Below are positions 27,559-37,347 of a stretch of 37,441 nt of DNA, one piece after another. Origin of the DNA: a bacterium (GTDB lineage: Bacteria > UBP6 > UBA1177 > JAGLDR01). Location: NCBI GenBank assembly GCA_023145475.1, contig JAGLDR010000068.1, positions 1 to 37,441 on the forward strand, given 5' to 3'. Within the stretch, counting starts at the first letter, position 1. Every line of letters begins with the position of its first letter. The notes beneath the pieces were generated by a model. That model ran no database searches and was not told where the DNA came from. It was given only the letters and a program-made list of their open reading frames with translations. The position numbers and the translations under genes were made by a program.

Positions 27559-27586
27559 ATTATAGGACTCGCGAGTCCGAAATCAA
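27559..27586 (-). promoter_or_regulatory. Predicted promoter of the ferredoxin/SBP chimera with a palindromic spacer
   Basis: Minus strand TTGATT (27581-27586), N16, TATAAT (27559-27564). The spacer contains the perfect palindrome GGACTCGCGAGTCC (27565-27578). Confidence 0.68.
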
Positions 27587-27604
27587 CCCTTTGAGTAAAA
27601 AAAC

Positions 27605-29710
27605 TCACCCACTACGGTAACGCATAAACTTCTCTTTGTGCAAAACAGCGAACCACTCTTCGATTTCAGCTCTCTTTTCAGAAGAGAAAACAGTGTATGC
27701 ATGCCCTCTCGATTTTTCAATCAAAACACCATACCGAGCGGCAACGAGAAAATAGGGATCATTCTTAAATCCCGATTGCATAACTCCTGTCAATGCTCCT
27801 GGACCTCTCTGCGACAAGTCATATTCTGCAATCTTAAATCCGCTATGATTTTCAGACAAAAATGTCAGCCGATTTGATGCTTTTTCAGATATATCTTCAC
27901 TCGCAAGCAGTGCACAGAAAGATTTTATAGCTCCCCGCCCTACTCGACCTCTTAATTGGTGTAGTTGCGCAAGTCCGAATCGCTCTGCATTTTCTATTAC
28001 GATAAAAGAAGCATCAGGGATATCAACGCCAACCTCGATAACAACGGTCGAAACAAGCACGCTTACTGTGCCATCTCGCAGCTGATTCAGAACGCGGTCT
28101 TTCTCTTCCGCTTTCATGCGACCATGAAGCAGAGCAACGCGACCACCAAAGAGTTCAAACAGCTCTTCAAACACCCCTTCAACATGCTTCAAATCCATCT
28201 TTTCGCTCTCTTCAACAAGCGGACAGACCCAATAGCCACGACGACCATTTTCTTCAATTATTGCACGAACATACTCAATAACAACAGTGCGTTTATTGTG
28301 CATGACAAAACGGGTATTGACCGCCTCACGCCCTGGTGGCATCTCATCAATGACGCTAATCTCTATTCCACCAAAAAGGGTGAGAGCAAGTGAGCGAGGA
28401 ATTGGCGTTGCACTGACCACAAGAATGTCAGAATCATCACCTTTTTCTATCAATTTCATCCGCTGACCGACACCAAACCGGTGCTGCTCATCAATAATAA
28501 CAAGACCAATATCGGACATCTCGTCAAGTCGCTCGTAAAGTGCGTGCGTTCCTATGATAAAGTGGCTGTCAGCAACTTGTTCCATCGCTTTTTTTGCCTT
28601 TTTTCCTTTGCCTAAACTGCCAACTAGCAAAGTTGTTTTATACCGCTCAGGCAGAAGTGATTCAATGGTTTTGAGATGCTGTTTTGCCAAAATCTCAGTC
28701 GGTGCCATAATCAGCGTTTTGTAGCCAGCATCAACAATATCAAGTCCAGCAAGCAACATAACAACCGTCTTTCCTGAACCAACATCACCTTGCAACAGAC
28801 GACTCATTGGAATCGATTTTTGCAAATCACTGCGAATTTCTGCAAGAACACGAGATTGTGCAGTAGTCAATGCAAATGGCAGACTCTTTTCAACATCAAT
28901 CGCTGGGGAAGATGGCGCACTAATTGAACGATTCTTATCTTTCTCTGTGCGTTTTCGGTAGAGTGCCGTCCCAAAAGAGAGAAAAAAGAGTGTGTCATAC
29001 GCAAGTCGCTTGTGCCACTTTGTCAACCCGCTGTTGAGCACATCAATATTAGTTGATAAAAGGGGGAAATGGACATTTTGAATTGACTCAACAAGAGGAG
29101 GTAGTGCCATAGACTCTAACAGTGCACTGTCAAGCCAATCACCCTTGAAATGAGACAGCTGTTTGAGAAGCTCTCTCATCACACGCAAGAAAAAGAGGTG
29201 CGAAACACCTGGAATCTTGCGATAAGAGGGTACATATCCGCTCAGTAACTCCTCCCACACCTCATCAAATGCAAAGAGTTCAGGATTTGTCAGTGTTGGG
29301 TGTAAAGTTTTAGTCGACATAGTACCAGAGAGCAAAACACGAGAACCAACAGGAAACTGCTGCACATATCGCAGACCAACTTTGCCAAAAAAGGTTACCG
29401 AAAAAGAGCCATTTTTGAGCGTAACACGCCCTGTCGTTGGCACTCGTTTAAAACCTCGTTTCCACGCTGAAATAACACCATCAAGTGTTACCGTCTCACC
29501 TGGTTGTAAGACAGAGAGTGAGGTTGCATGTACTCTCTGTTCATATTTTAGCGGCACTGTTCCAAGAAGTATGTGGTGCACTCGCTCTCCAACTGCCGCA
29601 ACAATTTTTTTCATCTGTCCACTATGCAATGGGACTAAAGCTGTTAAATTGGTATTAAAAAAGTGAAGAAGAGCTTTTCGTGCCTCTTCTGTTTCAGATA
29701 AACTCCACAT
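27605..29710 (-). CDS. recG: ATP-dependent DNA helicase RecG
   Basis: [66 protein letters not shown]. Start chosen at ATG 29710 (MWSLSETEE), overlapping greA. Confidence 0.92.
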   Translation of the reverse strand: MWSLSETEEARKALLHFFNTNLTALVPLHSGQMKKIVAAVGERVHHILLGTVPLKYEQRVHATSLSVLQPGETVTLDGVISAWKRGFKRVPTTGRVTLKNGSFSVTFFGKVGLRYVQQFPVGSRVLLSGTMSTKTLHPTLTNPELFAFDEVWEELLSGYVPSYRKIPGVSHLFFLRVMRELLKQLSHFKGDWLDSALLESMALPPLVESIQNVHFPLLSTNIDVLNSGLTKWHKRLAYDTLFFLSFGTALYRKRTEKDKNRSISAPSSPAIDVEKSLPFALTTAQSRVLAEIRSDLQKSIPMSRLLQGDVGSGKTVVMLLAGLDIVDAGYKTLIMAPTEILAKQHLKTIESLLPERYKTTLLVGSLGKGKKAKKAMEQVADSHFIIGTHALYERLDEMSDIGLVIIDEQHRFGVGQRMKLIEKGDDSDILVVSATPIPRSLALTLFGGIEISVIDEMPPGREAVNTRFVMHNKRTVVIEYVRAIIEENGRRGYWVCPLVEESEKMDLKHVEGVFEELFELFGGRVALLHGRMKAEEKDRVLNQLRDGTVSVLVSTVVIEVGVDIPDASFIVIENAERFGLAQLHQLRGRVGRGAIKSFCALLASEDISEKASNRLTFLSENHSGFKIAEYDLSQRGPGALTGVMQSGFKNDPYFLVAARYGVLIEKSRGHAYTVFSSEKRAEIEEWFAVLHKEKFMRYRSG

Positions 29711-30167
29711 CAAGAATCTCGTATCCTCTCTCGCCAGAAGGAGTGCGGACAATAACCTCATCTCCAATCTCTTTGCCAAGCAAAGCTTGTGCAATTGGTG
29801 CCGTTATTGAAAGCTTATTTGCCTTTAAATCACTCTCATACTCGCCAACTAACTGATAGGTAACCTCTTCTTCTGTATCCATTTCATAAAGAGTAACTGT
29901 CGCACCAAAAAGAACAACATCCCCACTTAGTTGTGTATGTTTAATCACCTCGGCATCTGCCATCATTCCTTCATACTTTTGAATCTTTCCTTCAATAAAC
30001 CCCTGTTTCTCGCGCGCAGCATGATATTCTGCATTTTCTTTCAAATCACCATGAGAGCGAGCCTCAGCAATTTTCTCTATGATTTCAGGGCGTTCAATTT
30101 TTCGTAAATGACCCAACTCTTTCTGTAATGCCATATATCCAGCAACTGTGATTGGAAAACTAGTCAT
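29694..30167 (-). CDS. greA: Transcription elongation factor GreA
   Basis: [57 protein letters not shown]... Confidence 0.95.
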   Translation of the reverse strand: MTSFPITVAGYMALQKELGHLRKIERPEIIEKIAEARSHGDLKENAEYHAAREKQGFIEGKIQKYEGMMADAEVIKHTQLSGDVVLFGATVTLYEMDTEEEVTYQLVGEYESDLKANKLSITAPIAQALLGKEIGDEVIVRTPSGERGYEILDVEFI

Positions 30168-30200
30168 ACTTCCTCCATTAAAACAAAACTACGGAAGGCG

Positions 30201-30228
30201 ATTATACAAAAATAACTCTCTTTTTCAA
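30201..30228 (-). promoter_or_regulatory. Sigma70-like promoter of greA-recG
   Basis: Minus strand TTGAAA (30223-30228), N16, TATAAT (30201-30206). Confidence 0.6.
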
Positions 30229-30251
30229 TATTACCTATCGAAATAGCATTC

Positions 30252-30280
30252 TTGAAATCAACTTCCATATCGTGTAGAGT
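30252..30280 (+). promoter_or_regulatory. Candidate promoter of the thioesterase gene
   Basis: TTGAAA (30252-30257), N17, TAGAGT (30275-30280); AAAGGAGG RBS downstream. Confidence 0.45.
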
Positions 30281-30309
30281 GCAAATACATTTATCGAAAG
30301 GAGGATTCG

Positions 30310-30756
30310 ATGGCTAGAGTTATTATTCTTACCCCAAAACAATTTCTATTTAAAACAGTTGTTCCTGTCAGAATTACTGACATCAATTATGGCAATCACC
30401 TTGGCAATGATAAGGTTTTATCTATCATCCACGAAGCACGAGTGCAGTTTCTAGCACATCTTGGTGGCTCAGAGCTTGATATTATGGGGAGTGGACTCAT
30501 TATGGCTGATGCTGCTATCCAATATCGCTCGGAATGTTTTTATGGCACAAAAATTGAGATATTAGTTGCCGTCAATGAAATTTCTACAAGCACTTTTGAT
30601 ATGATTTTTCTTTTGCGAGATAGCGAGAACAGCAAAGAGATTGCGAGGGCAAAAACAGGAATGGTCTGCTTTAATTATGCAGAAAAAAAGGTTATAAAGA
30701 TACCAGAAATGTTAAAATCAGTTATTGGATTGAGTAACCACACAATCGAAAAATAG
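30310..30756 (+). CDS. Hotdog-fold acyl-CoA thioesterase family protein
   Basis: VVPVRITDINYGNHLGNDKVLSIIHEARVQFLAHLG... resembles the 4HBT/YbgC-type motif. Confidence 0.8.
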   Translation: MARVIILTPKQFLFKTVVPVRITDINYGNHLGNDKVLSIIHEARVQFLAHLGGSELDIMGSGLIMADAAIQYRSECFYGTKIEILVAVNEISTSTFDMIFLLRDSENSKEIARAKTGMVCFNYAEKKVIKIPEMLKSVIGLSNHTIEK

Positions 30757-30764
30757 TAGAGATA

Positions 30765-30824
30765 GAGGGACGGGGTAATTCCGGTACATTTTGAAGAAAT
30801 GTGACGGTTTGACACCTCCCGCTC
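30765..30824. repeat. Imperfect inverted-repeat element between convergent genes
   Basis: GAGGGACGGGGTAATTCCGGTACATTT-TGAAG-AAATGTGACGGTTTGACACCTCCCGCTC: perfect inner 6-bp ACATTT/AAATGT stem and imperfect outer arms. Confidence 0.5.
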
Positions 30825-30838
30825 AACAAAAAAAATCA

Positions 30839-31285
30839 CTATACATACTTTGCAAGAAATCTATCAAGTTGCGCGGCAAATGCCTGTTTTTGCTTTTGCC
30901 CGAACGGCGCTGAGCCCCCAGTCTGCATACCGCTATCTCGGAGGTATTGTGCATAATCTCTCACATCTAGTCGAGCGCCAATATTATTCTTTGTATAGAG
31001 TTCACCTCGTGGATTAAGGGCAAAGCCCCCCTTCTCAACTACACGGTGCGCAAGTGGAATATCCGCTGTGATAACAAGATCATTTTCCTCAGTCAATTCA
31101 ACAAGTTTATCATCTGCAATATCGGGTCCTTGCGAAACCAACAGAAAGGAAAAAAGTGGTGAATCAGGCAGCGTTCGATAGCTATTTGCAACCACTATAA
31201 CTGCAATTTTTTTGCGCGATGCCGCTCGAAAGAGAATTTCCGCTGCAGCACCAGGCATTGCATCACCATCAACAAGAATACGCAT
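30839..31285 (-). CDS. YaiI/YqxD-family (DUF188) protein
   Basis: MRILVDGDAMPGAAAEILFRAASRKKIAVIVVANS...GPDIADDKLVE...VITADIPLAHRVVEKGGFALNPRGELYT. Confidence 0.9.
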   Translation of the reverse strand: MRILVDGDAMPGAAAEILFRAASRKKIAVIVVANSYRTLPDSPLFSFLLVSQGPDIADDKLVELTEENDLVITADIPLAHRVVEKGGFALNPRGELYTKNNIGARLDVRDYAQYLRDSGMQTGGSAPFGQKQKQAFAAQLDRFLAKYV

Positions 31286-32133
31286 CAGTCGTTACACTGA
31301 TAAGCTGTGTGCTGCATCGCAGCTGCACATTCAGTATCATTCTGACAACCTTGATGCTGGCAAATATTATCTTCACACTTGTAATGATCCGCATCGTAGA
31401 GTGCCATTCCCGCCGTTTCGCAATCTGCAGGTGAATTACAGCCTCGCACACACACCTTCATTGTCATACCAGCAAGTTGGTGACAAACATAACTGTCGCT
31501 TGTTCCACCCATTGACTCTTGACACTCAACAGTGCTATTACAGCCATTATATTCACAATATCCACCGGTACAAAGATAGTTGTTTTCACTGTATGCCCCA
31601 TCCGTTACCGCGGCATTCACACACTCAGAAACGACGGCACATTTTTTTACACACGAGCCAACATTATTCTTTCTAAAACAGCCATATCCTGTGGTAATTG
31701 CTTCGACACATTCAGCATCTGAATTACAGCCTGAATAGACACACCACCCATCATTGCACGAATAGTTATCTGCACCAAGTATTGGAGATGTCGTGTTAGT
31801 AACACAATCAATCGAGGACGAACAGGAAATCTCACAATACGGTATAGCTTCAGGTGTAGTGTCTGCAGTGTCTGCAGTGTCTGCGGTATCTGCGGTATCG
31901 GCTGTGTCAGCGGTATCAGCGGTATTTGCACTGTCTGCGGTATCTGCTGTGTCGGCTGTGTCAGCTGTATCAGCACTGTCTGCTGTGTCAGCTGTGTTTG
32001 CAGTGTTTGCACTGTCTGCGGTGTCGGCTGTGTCAGCGGTATTTGCACTGTCTGCGGTATCTGCTCTATCAACACCGCTACCACAAGCTGTCATCCAAAC
32101 AATCATCATCAATAAAATAAGTGTTTTTTTCAT
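31285..32133 (-). CDS. Lipoprotein with an Asp-Thr-Ala tract and Cys-rich internal repeats
   Basis: MKKTLILLMMIVWMTACGSGVDRADTADSAN... lipobox; tract; then recurring C-x4-C-x3-GC-x4-EC units. TGATG overlap with the DUF188 gene. Confidence 0.8.
   Translation of the reverse strand: MKKTLILLMMIVWMTACGSGVDRADTADSANTADTADTADSANTANTADTADSADTADTADTADTADSANTADTADTADTADTADTADTADTTPEAIPYCEISCSSSIDCVTNTTSPILGADNYSCNDGWCVYSGCNSDAECVEAITTGYGCFRKNNVGSCVKKCAVVSECVNAAVTDGAYSENNYLCTGGYCEYNGCNSTVECQESMGGTSDSYVCHQLAGMTMKVCVRGCNSPADCETAGMALYDADHYKCEDNICQHQGCQNDTECAAAMQHTAYQCND
31856..32066. repeat. Degenerate 9-bp repeat tract encoding (Asp/Asn)-(Thr/Ser)-Ala units
   Basis: Plus strand gtgtctgca/gtatctgcg/gtgtcagct etc. 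in 9-nt period, encoding ADTADSANTADTADTAD... on the minus strand. Confidence 0.8.
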
Positions 32134-32173
32134 CGTTACCTCCCGTAACTTAAAACCGTATCGAACTATATAT

Positions 32174-32201
32174 AAGATAGAGTGATGATATTATCTGTCA
32201 A
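32174..32201 (-). promoter_or_regulatory. Candidate promoter of the Cys-rich lipoprotein/DUF188 pair
   Basis: Minus strand TTGACA (32196-32201), N16, TATCTT (32174-32179). Confidence 0.45.
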
Positions 32202-32211
32202 TATTATAGAG

Positions 32212-33123
32212 TCACATCATCGACTGATAGGAGCTCCCAACAGCTTTAATAACTCCGGCCATCTCAAGTTCAAGCAATCCAACCGACAATTCAACAACAC
32301 TTTTTGAAAGTTTATCACTTAATTCATCTATTGATATCGAATTACCATGTGAATGTATCATCTGAAAAAGAGAAAGATGCTCTTCAGGAACAGAAGAGAT
32401 ATCAGTTTCATTTTTTTGTTGTGGAGATGCCACAGGATGCTGCATAAATAGGGTCGCCTGCCGCACATTTTTAGTGCTAAAAATGGCCGTAGAAAACGCA
32501 AGGGTTACCAGTGGATTATTCTGGTGTTTTGCGTAAAACGCCCAATTTCCTGCAAAAGTATAGCTATCAAGCGGACCGGGAATAATAATTACTCGCTTTC
32601 CCTCTTCAAGCGCAAGCCTTGCAGTGATAAGACTGCCGCTTCTTTCATGCGCCTCAACGACAACAACGCTATCAACCAACTTTACAACGGTTAGATTGCG
32701 AATTGGAAAGTTTTTTTTGAGCGGTGCTGTCCCATCGGGAAACTGAGACAGAAGCACGCCATTTTGTGCAACTTGTTGTGCTAACTCGCGGTTTTCAGCA
32801 GGATATATTGTGTCTATGCCACTTCCTAACACTGCAACAGTTCGTCCACCCTTTTCAAGCGTCTCTCTGTGTGCTACTGAATCAATCCCTTTTGCGAGTC
32901 CACTGACAACGGTCTTGTTCAGTTTCAATGCCTCAGAAACAGCATTTTGTGCCATTCTCACACCATACGATGAGGGGTTTCGTGTCCCAACAATTGCCAC
33001 GCCACCACTATCACTTGGCAAAAACTCGCCATCAAGAGAGAGTGGATAACGGATAGGTACAAGAAGTTTAAGAGCAGCATCAGGATGCCGAGCGTCATCG
33101 GCTGAAACTCTGATAACACTCAT
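32212..33123 (-). CDS. dprA: DNA-processing protein DprA/Smf
   Basis: VAIVGTRNPSSYGVRMA, VVSGLAKGIDSVAHRETLEKGGRTVAVLGSGIDTIYPAENREL, SGSLITARLALEEGKRVIIIPG. Confidence 0.93.
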   Translation of the reverse strand: MSVIRVSADDARHPDAALKLLVPIRYPLSLDGEFLPSDSGGVAIVGTRNPSSYGVRMAQNAVSEALKLNKTVVSGLAKGIDSVAHRETLEKGGRTVAVLGSGIDTIYPAENRELAQQVAQNGVLLSQFPDGTAPLKKNFPIRNLTVVKLVDSVVVVEAHERSGSLITARLALEEGKRVIIIPGPLDSYTFAGNWAFYAKHQNNPLVTLAFSTAIFSTKNVRQATLFMQHPVASPQQKNETDISSVPEEHLSLFQMIHSHGNSISIDELSDKLSKSVVELSVGLLELEMAGVIKAVGSSYQSMM

Positions 33124-34007
33124 AGCTGCTCCAAAAAAACTTTAAGCTCTTCAATCTGATTATCGGGAGTGGAAGCCCCCGCAGTTATCCCCACTTTTTT
33201 AGATTTTTTCAGCACACTAATATCGTTCTGAGTGAAATCAGAAGGCGATTCAATATGCCATACATCATCAAGAATTTCACTGACCACCAAAAATAGCTTG
33301 TGGGTATTTGATGAGTTAAATCCACCGATTACCACCATTGCATCAACCTGCCGAGCAACTTCTCTTGCGCTATCTTGCCGATAATTTGTTGCGTTGCATA
33401 CCGTATTTTCTTGCACTATCTCTATCTGTTTACCAGCCGCAGAATCAGTCAAAACACCGAGTACTTTAAGATAATTCGATGGCTGAGATGTCGTCTGAGC
33501 AACAAGAAGCACTCGTCTCCTTTGTTGGATAAAATCTGTTATCTTTTGCCCTGCACTTTCAAGCTCTTCTGGCGCAATTACAAGACAGTCAACAACAATG
33601 CGAGATACAATCGCCTTCACTTCAGCGTGATTCGAGCTTCCGAGTACAATTACAGCCTCGTCTTTCCGTGTGAAAGGCGTTACTAGTTCATAAATTCGTT
33701 TTACAAATGGACAGGTCGTGTCAACCTCATTCACCCCTTTCTGAGCAACAAGTCGAATCTCATCATCTCTGGTAATACCATGACTCCGTACAACAACAAC
33801 GCCATCATCAGGCAACGCATCAATTGAGACAACGGAAACACCCTGCTCTCCATACTCCTGTATAACACGAGGGTTATGAATAATCGAACCAAGCATAACT
33901 GCTTGTTTTTTATCTTTTTTTGCAGAACTTATAGACAAATCGAGAAGATCTAACGAACGACGGACACCAAAGCAAAAACCAGCATTTTTAGTAACAATAA
34001 CTTCCAC
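33120..34007 (-). CDS. ispH: 4-hydroxy-3-methylbut-2-enyl diphosphate reductase
   Basis: NAGFCFGVRRSLDL, LGSIIHNPRVIQEYGEQGV, RSHGI, DTTCPFVKRIYE, VVIGGFNSSNTHKL, GITAGASTPDNQIEEL. Confidence 0.94.
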   Translation of the reverse strand: MEVIVTKNAGFCFGVRRSLDLLDLSISSAKKDKKQAVMLGSIIHNPRVIQEYGEQGVSVVSIDALPDDGVVVVRSHGITRDDEIRLVAQKGVNEVDTTCPFVKRIYELVTPFTRKDEAVIVLGSSNHAEVKAIVSRIVVDCLVIAPEELESAGQKITDFIQQRRRVLLVAQTTSQPSNYLKVLGVLTDSAAGKQIEIVQENTVCNATNYRQDSAREVARQVDAMVVIGGFNSSNTHKLFLVVSEILDDVWHIESPSDFTQNDISVLKKSKKVGITAGASTPDNQIEELKVFLEQL

Positions 34008-34682
34008 TCATTCACTCCGCTCGTGGGCATATTTTACAATCGACTTTGCTGTCTGCACAAGATTAAGATGAGAATTATTAAGCAAAATGGCATCATCAGC
34101 CTGTTTGAGTGGTGCCACCTTTCGTGTCGAATCTTGGTGGTCTCGCTGTTTTATATCTTCAACCATCTCAGCAAGTGAAGGTGGCGTTTTTCCACGAGAC
34201 GCAAGCTCTTTTCGTCGCCTCTCTGCACGCAATTCAACATCGGCAATCAGAAATATTTTCAGCTCGGCAGATGGCATAATTACCGTACCAATATCTCGTC
34301 CCTCCATCACAACACCCTCTTCCATTGCAAATGCCCGCTGAATGCCAAGGAGAGCAAAACGAACAAATGGAATCGCCGAAACGGTAGAGGCAAGCATACT
34401 CACCTCATTTGTACGGATAAAAGCCGTCACATCTCTTCCGTTTGCAATAATATGGTTAACGCCCTCTTCCATTTTGTAATCAATACTGATATCACTAAGA
34501 ATTTCACGAAGGAGCGGTTCATCTTGTGGAGTCCCACCCTTTTCAGACAGCAAAAAAGCAACCACGCGGTAGAGTGCGCCAGTATCAACATATCGGTAGT
34601 CGAGCTCCGTAGCAACCATCTTGCTTACACTGCTTTTCCCTGATCCTGCTGGACCATCAATCGCTATTCTTATTTTCTTCAT
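34008..34682 (-). CDS. cmk: Cytidylate kinase
   Basis: IRIAIDGPAGSGKSSVSKMVATELDYRYVDTGALYR, VVMEGRDIGTVIMPSAELKIFL. Confidence 0.94.
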   Translation of the reverse strand: MKKIRIAIDGPAGSGKSSVSKMVATELDYRYVDTGALYRVVAFLLSEKGGTPQDEPLLREILSDISIDYKMEEGVNHIIANGRDVTAFIRTNEVSMLASTVSAIPFVRFALLGIQRAFAMEEGVVMEGRDIGTVIMPSAELKIFLIADVELRAERRRKELASRGKTPPSLAEMVEDIKQRDHQDSTRKVAPLKQADDAILLNNSHLNLVQTAKSIVKYAHERSE

Positions 34683-34683
34683 A

Positions 34684-36120
34684 TTACTGTCCTATTGTCC
34701 AATTTGTCCCTTGCGGAGTATCTTTTATGACAATTTTCAGTTCAAGTAACTTATCACGAATTGCGTCTGCTGCTGCAAAATCACGCTCTTTTCGTTTTTC
34801 ATTTCTCTCTGCAATCAAGGTCTCTATTTCTGTACGATTAACGCCAAGTCGCTTGATTTGCACATTTTTTATCTCTTCTTTAATAGCAACAGGCTCTTTA
34901 TCAATAAAACCAAGAATTGAAGAGGCTATTTTCAATACTTCCTGATAACCACGCAAAACCTCACCGCTTGGACGAATTTTTTTCGAGGGGAGGACATTGT
35001 TCAGGTGAGTAAAAATTGCAAAAAGAGCGGCATAGACCCGTGGAGTATTAAAATCATCGTTTAGCGAACTTTCAAACTCATTCAGAAATTTCTCAGCATG
35101 CTCATCTCGCTCTGGAAGACCGGTTGCCTTCTCTGCAAATGCGTTCAATTGCTCAAGAGTATCATAAAAATAGGTGAGTTGGCGCTCACTATCTGAAAGA
35201 CGGCTCATCGCAAAATCAATTGGCGTTCTGTAGTGTGTCGCCAACATAAAATAGCGAAGCACCTCTGGATGATACTTTTGCAAAGCGTCATCAACAGTGA
35301 TAAAATTGTTGAGTGACTTGCTCATCTTCTCGCCTTCAACCGTCAGAAAACCGTTATGAACCCAATAGTTTACAAATTTTTCGCCCGTTGCTCCTTCCGC
35401 TTGAGCAATCTCATTCTCATGGTGAGGAAAAATCAAATCTCTGCCACCAGCATGAATATCAAAGTTGTTTCCAAGATAGGTGGTACTCATCGCTGAACAC
35501 TCAATATGCCAACCTGGACGCCCGCTGCCCCATGGACTTTCCCATGATGGCTCGTTTGGTTTTGAGGTTTTCCACAGTACAAAATCAAGCGGATTTTGCT
35601 TATCCTCTTCAACCGAAACACGAGAACCAGCAATCATATCATCAATATTCCGCCCACTCAGCTTGCCATACCCTTTGAATTTATCGACACCAAAATAAAC
35701 TGAACCATTTACTTCGTATGCAATACTGTTTTCAATCAGCTTTTCTACCATAGCAATAATGTGTGGAATATGCTCAGTCGCCTTTGGCTCAACATCAGGA
35801 CGCACAAGACCAAGAGCGTCAACGGCACGATAAAATGCCTCGATATTATCTTCGGTCAGCTCTGTTATTGACATCTCTCTTTCGTTTGCTCGCTGTATAA
35901 TCTTATCATCAACATCAGTAAAATTACGAACATAAGTCAAATCATAGTCAAGATACCGCAACCAGCGAATAACCAAATCCATCGCAATCTCTTTACGAGC
36001 ATGGCCAATATGTGGCTTATCATACACCGTCATACCGCAGGCGTACATTCCAACCTTATTGCCATTAAGTGGTTTGAATTCATCTTTCTTTTGTGTAAGT
36101 GTGTTATAAATCTTGAGCAC
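34684..36120 (-). CDS. cysS: Cysteinyl-tRNA synthetase
   Basis: YACGMTVYDKPHIGHARKEIAMDLVIRWL, FTDVDDKIIQRA, GRPGWHIECSAMS, HENEIAQAEGATG, KMSKSLNN. Confidence 0.95.
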   Translation of the reverse strand: MLKIYNTLTQKKDEFKPLNGNKVGMYACGMTVYDKPHIGHARKEIAMDLVIRWLRYLDYDLTYVRNFTDVDDKIIQRANEREMSITELTEDNIEAFYRAVDALGLVRPDVEPKATEHIPHIIAMVEKLIENSIAYEVNGSVYFGVDKFKGYGKLSGRNIDDMIAGSRVSVEEDKQNPLDFVLWKTSKPNEPSWESPWGSGRPGWHIECSAMSTTYLGNNFDIHAGGRDLIFPHHENEIAQAEGATGEKFVNYWVHNGFLTVEGEKMSKSLNNFITVDDALQKYHPEVLRYFMLATHYRTPIDFAMSRLSDSERQLTYFYDTLEQLNAFAEKATGLPERDEHAEKFLNEFESSLNDDFNTPRVYAALFAIFTHLNNVLPSKKIRPSGEVLRGYQEVLKIASSILGFIDKEPVAIKEEIKNVQIKRLGVNRTEIETLIAERNEKRKERDFAAADAIRDKLLELKIVIKDTPQGTNWTIGQ

Positions 36121-36216
36121 TGTCTCCTCCTCAAAAAAGTTCTGTTTATTATGTCTTAATAGCGAGGAAAATCAAGAGAAAAAATACGCTGAGAGCGATT
36201 CATTCAAATCGATAAT

Positions 36217-37347
36217 TCAATGCATCAAAACAAACTCTTCAAAATTGTCTGTCGATATTTTCTTAACCTCTGAATCAGGATATGCTGTTAAAAAAGATTT
36301 TGGGATTTTTGCTTTTTTCTTGGGATTCCACTTGAATTCGTACGCATGCAAAAACCCGTCATATTCTTCAATATAATCAATCTCTTGACCAGCATGTGTT
36401 CGCCAAAAAAATGCGTTAACAGAATTTTCGTTATAATGATTTCGTTTTTGTCGTTCGCTCATGAGAAAATTTTCCCACAGTGCCCCAACATCATTTCTGA
36501 CATTCAGCAAGTTGTAATTATTTATAATACTGTTTCTAATACCGTTATCATAAAAATAAATCTTCTTTCCCTTCTTTATTTCATTTCTAAGATTACGACT
36601 TAGTGACGGCAACTTAAATACAACAAACGATTTCTCTAGCAAATCAATATACTTTTCAACAGTGGTTGGATTAGAACCGACCAATTGCGCTATTTCATTA
36701 TATGAAACTTCATTACCCAGTTGCAGAGCGAGTGCTTGCAATATTTTCTCCAGAAGTGGTGGTTTTTTTATCCCTTCAAGCGCAAAAAGATCTCGGTAAA
36801 GATAGCTGTCCGAAAGAAGGTTGAGAAGTTTTCTTTCTTCTCCAGGAGAAGTTACAACTTCTGGATAACAACCAAAAATCATACGATGCTCAAGAAGACG
36901 CCTCTCCTCTAGAAACCCATGCTTTTCAACCATTTCTGAAAAGGAGATAGGATAGATGTTATATTCATATTTTCTACCAGTTAGAGGCTCCTTTAGATGG
37001 TTGGCAAGCTCAAGTGATGAAGAGCCAGTAACAAGCAGTTGCACATGCGAGAAATTATCAACAATAAGCTTCAGTGTTAGTCCAATATTAGTGATTCGTT
37101 GAGCTTCATCAATAACAATAAGTGTCTTATTACCGATAATAGTTTTTAGCTGCGTGCTTGTTGTGTTTGTAAGCAGATTTCGTATATCAGGTTCGTCTCC
37201 ATTTAACCAGAGCAGTTCTTTCTGTCTATTTTTTGTAATCAATTTCAACAAAGTTGTCTTTCCAACTTGTCGTGCACCAAGCAAAAGAATAACTTTTCCT
37301 TTAAATAGGTTTGATTTAACGATCTCATACAACGCTCTATTTATCAT
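36217..37347 (-). CDS. AAA+ ATPase with DUF4143-type C-terminus
   Basis: Walker A LLGARQVGKTTLL, Walker B TLIVIDEAQR, LLVTGSSSLELANHLKEPLTGRKYEY, C-terminal ENFLMSERQKRN...FFWRTHAGQEIDYIEEYDGFLHAYEFKW. Start taken at ATG 37347 (MINRALYE). Confidence 0.88.
   Translation of the reverse strand: MINRALYEIVKSNLFKGKVILLLGARQVGKTTLLKLITKNRQKELLWLNGDEPDIRNLLTNTTSTQLKTIIGNKTLIVIDEAQRITNIGLTLKLIVDNFSHVQLLVTGSSSLELANHLKEPLTGRKYEYNIYPISFSEMVEKHGFLEERRLLEHRMIFGCYPEVVTSPGEERKLLNLLSDSYLYRDLFALEGIKKPPLLEKILQALALQLGNEVSYNEIAQLVGSNPTTVEKYIDLLEKSFVVFKLPSLSRNLRNEIKKGKKIYFYDNGIRNSIINNYNLLNVRNDVGALWENFLMSERQKRNHYNENSVNAFFWRTHAGQEIDYIEEYDGFLHAYEFKWNPKKKAKIPKSFLTAYPDSEVKKISTDNFEEFVLMH

Noticed and set aside
31856-32066. 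Possible CRISPR-like array
   Set aside because: The repeat unit is 9 bp and contiguous, with no unique spacers; it is coding low-complexity sequence. No cas genes in the window.
31793-32185. Plus-strand ORF encoding (VSAVSAVFAL)n
   Set aside because: Same artefact, antisense to the D-T-A tract of the Cys-rich lipoprotein.
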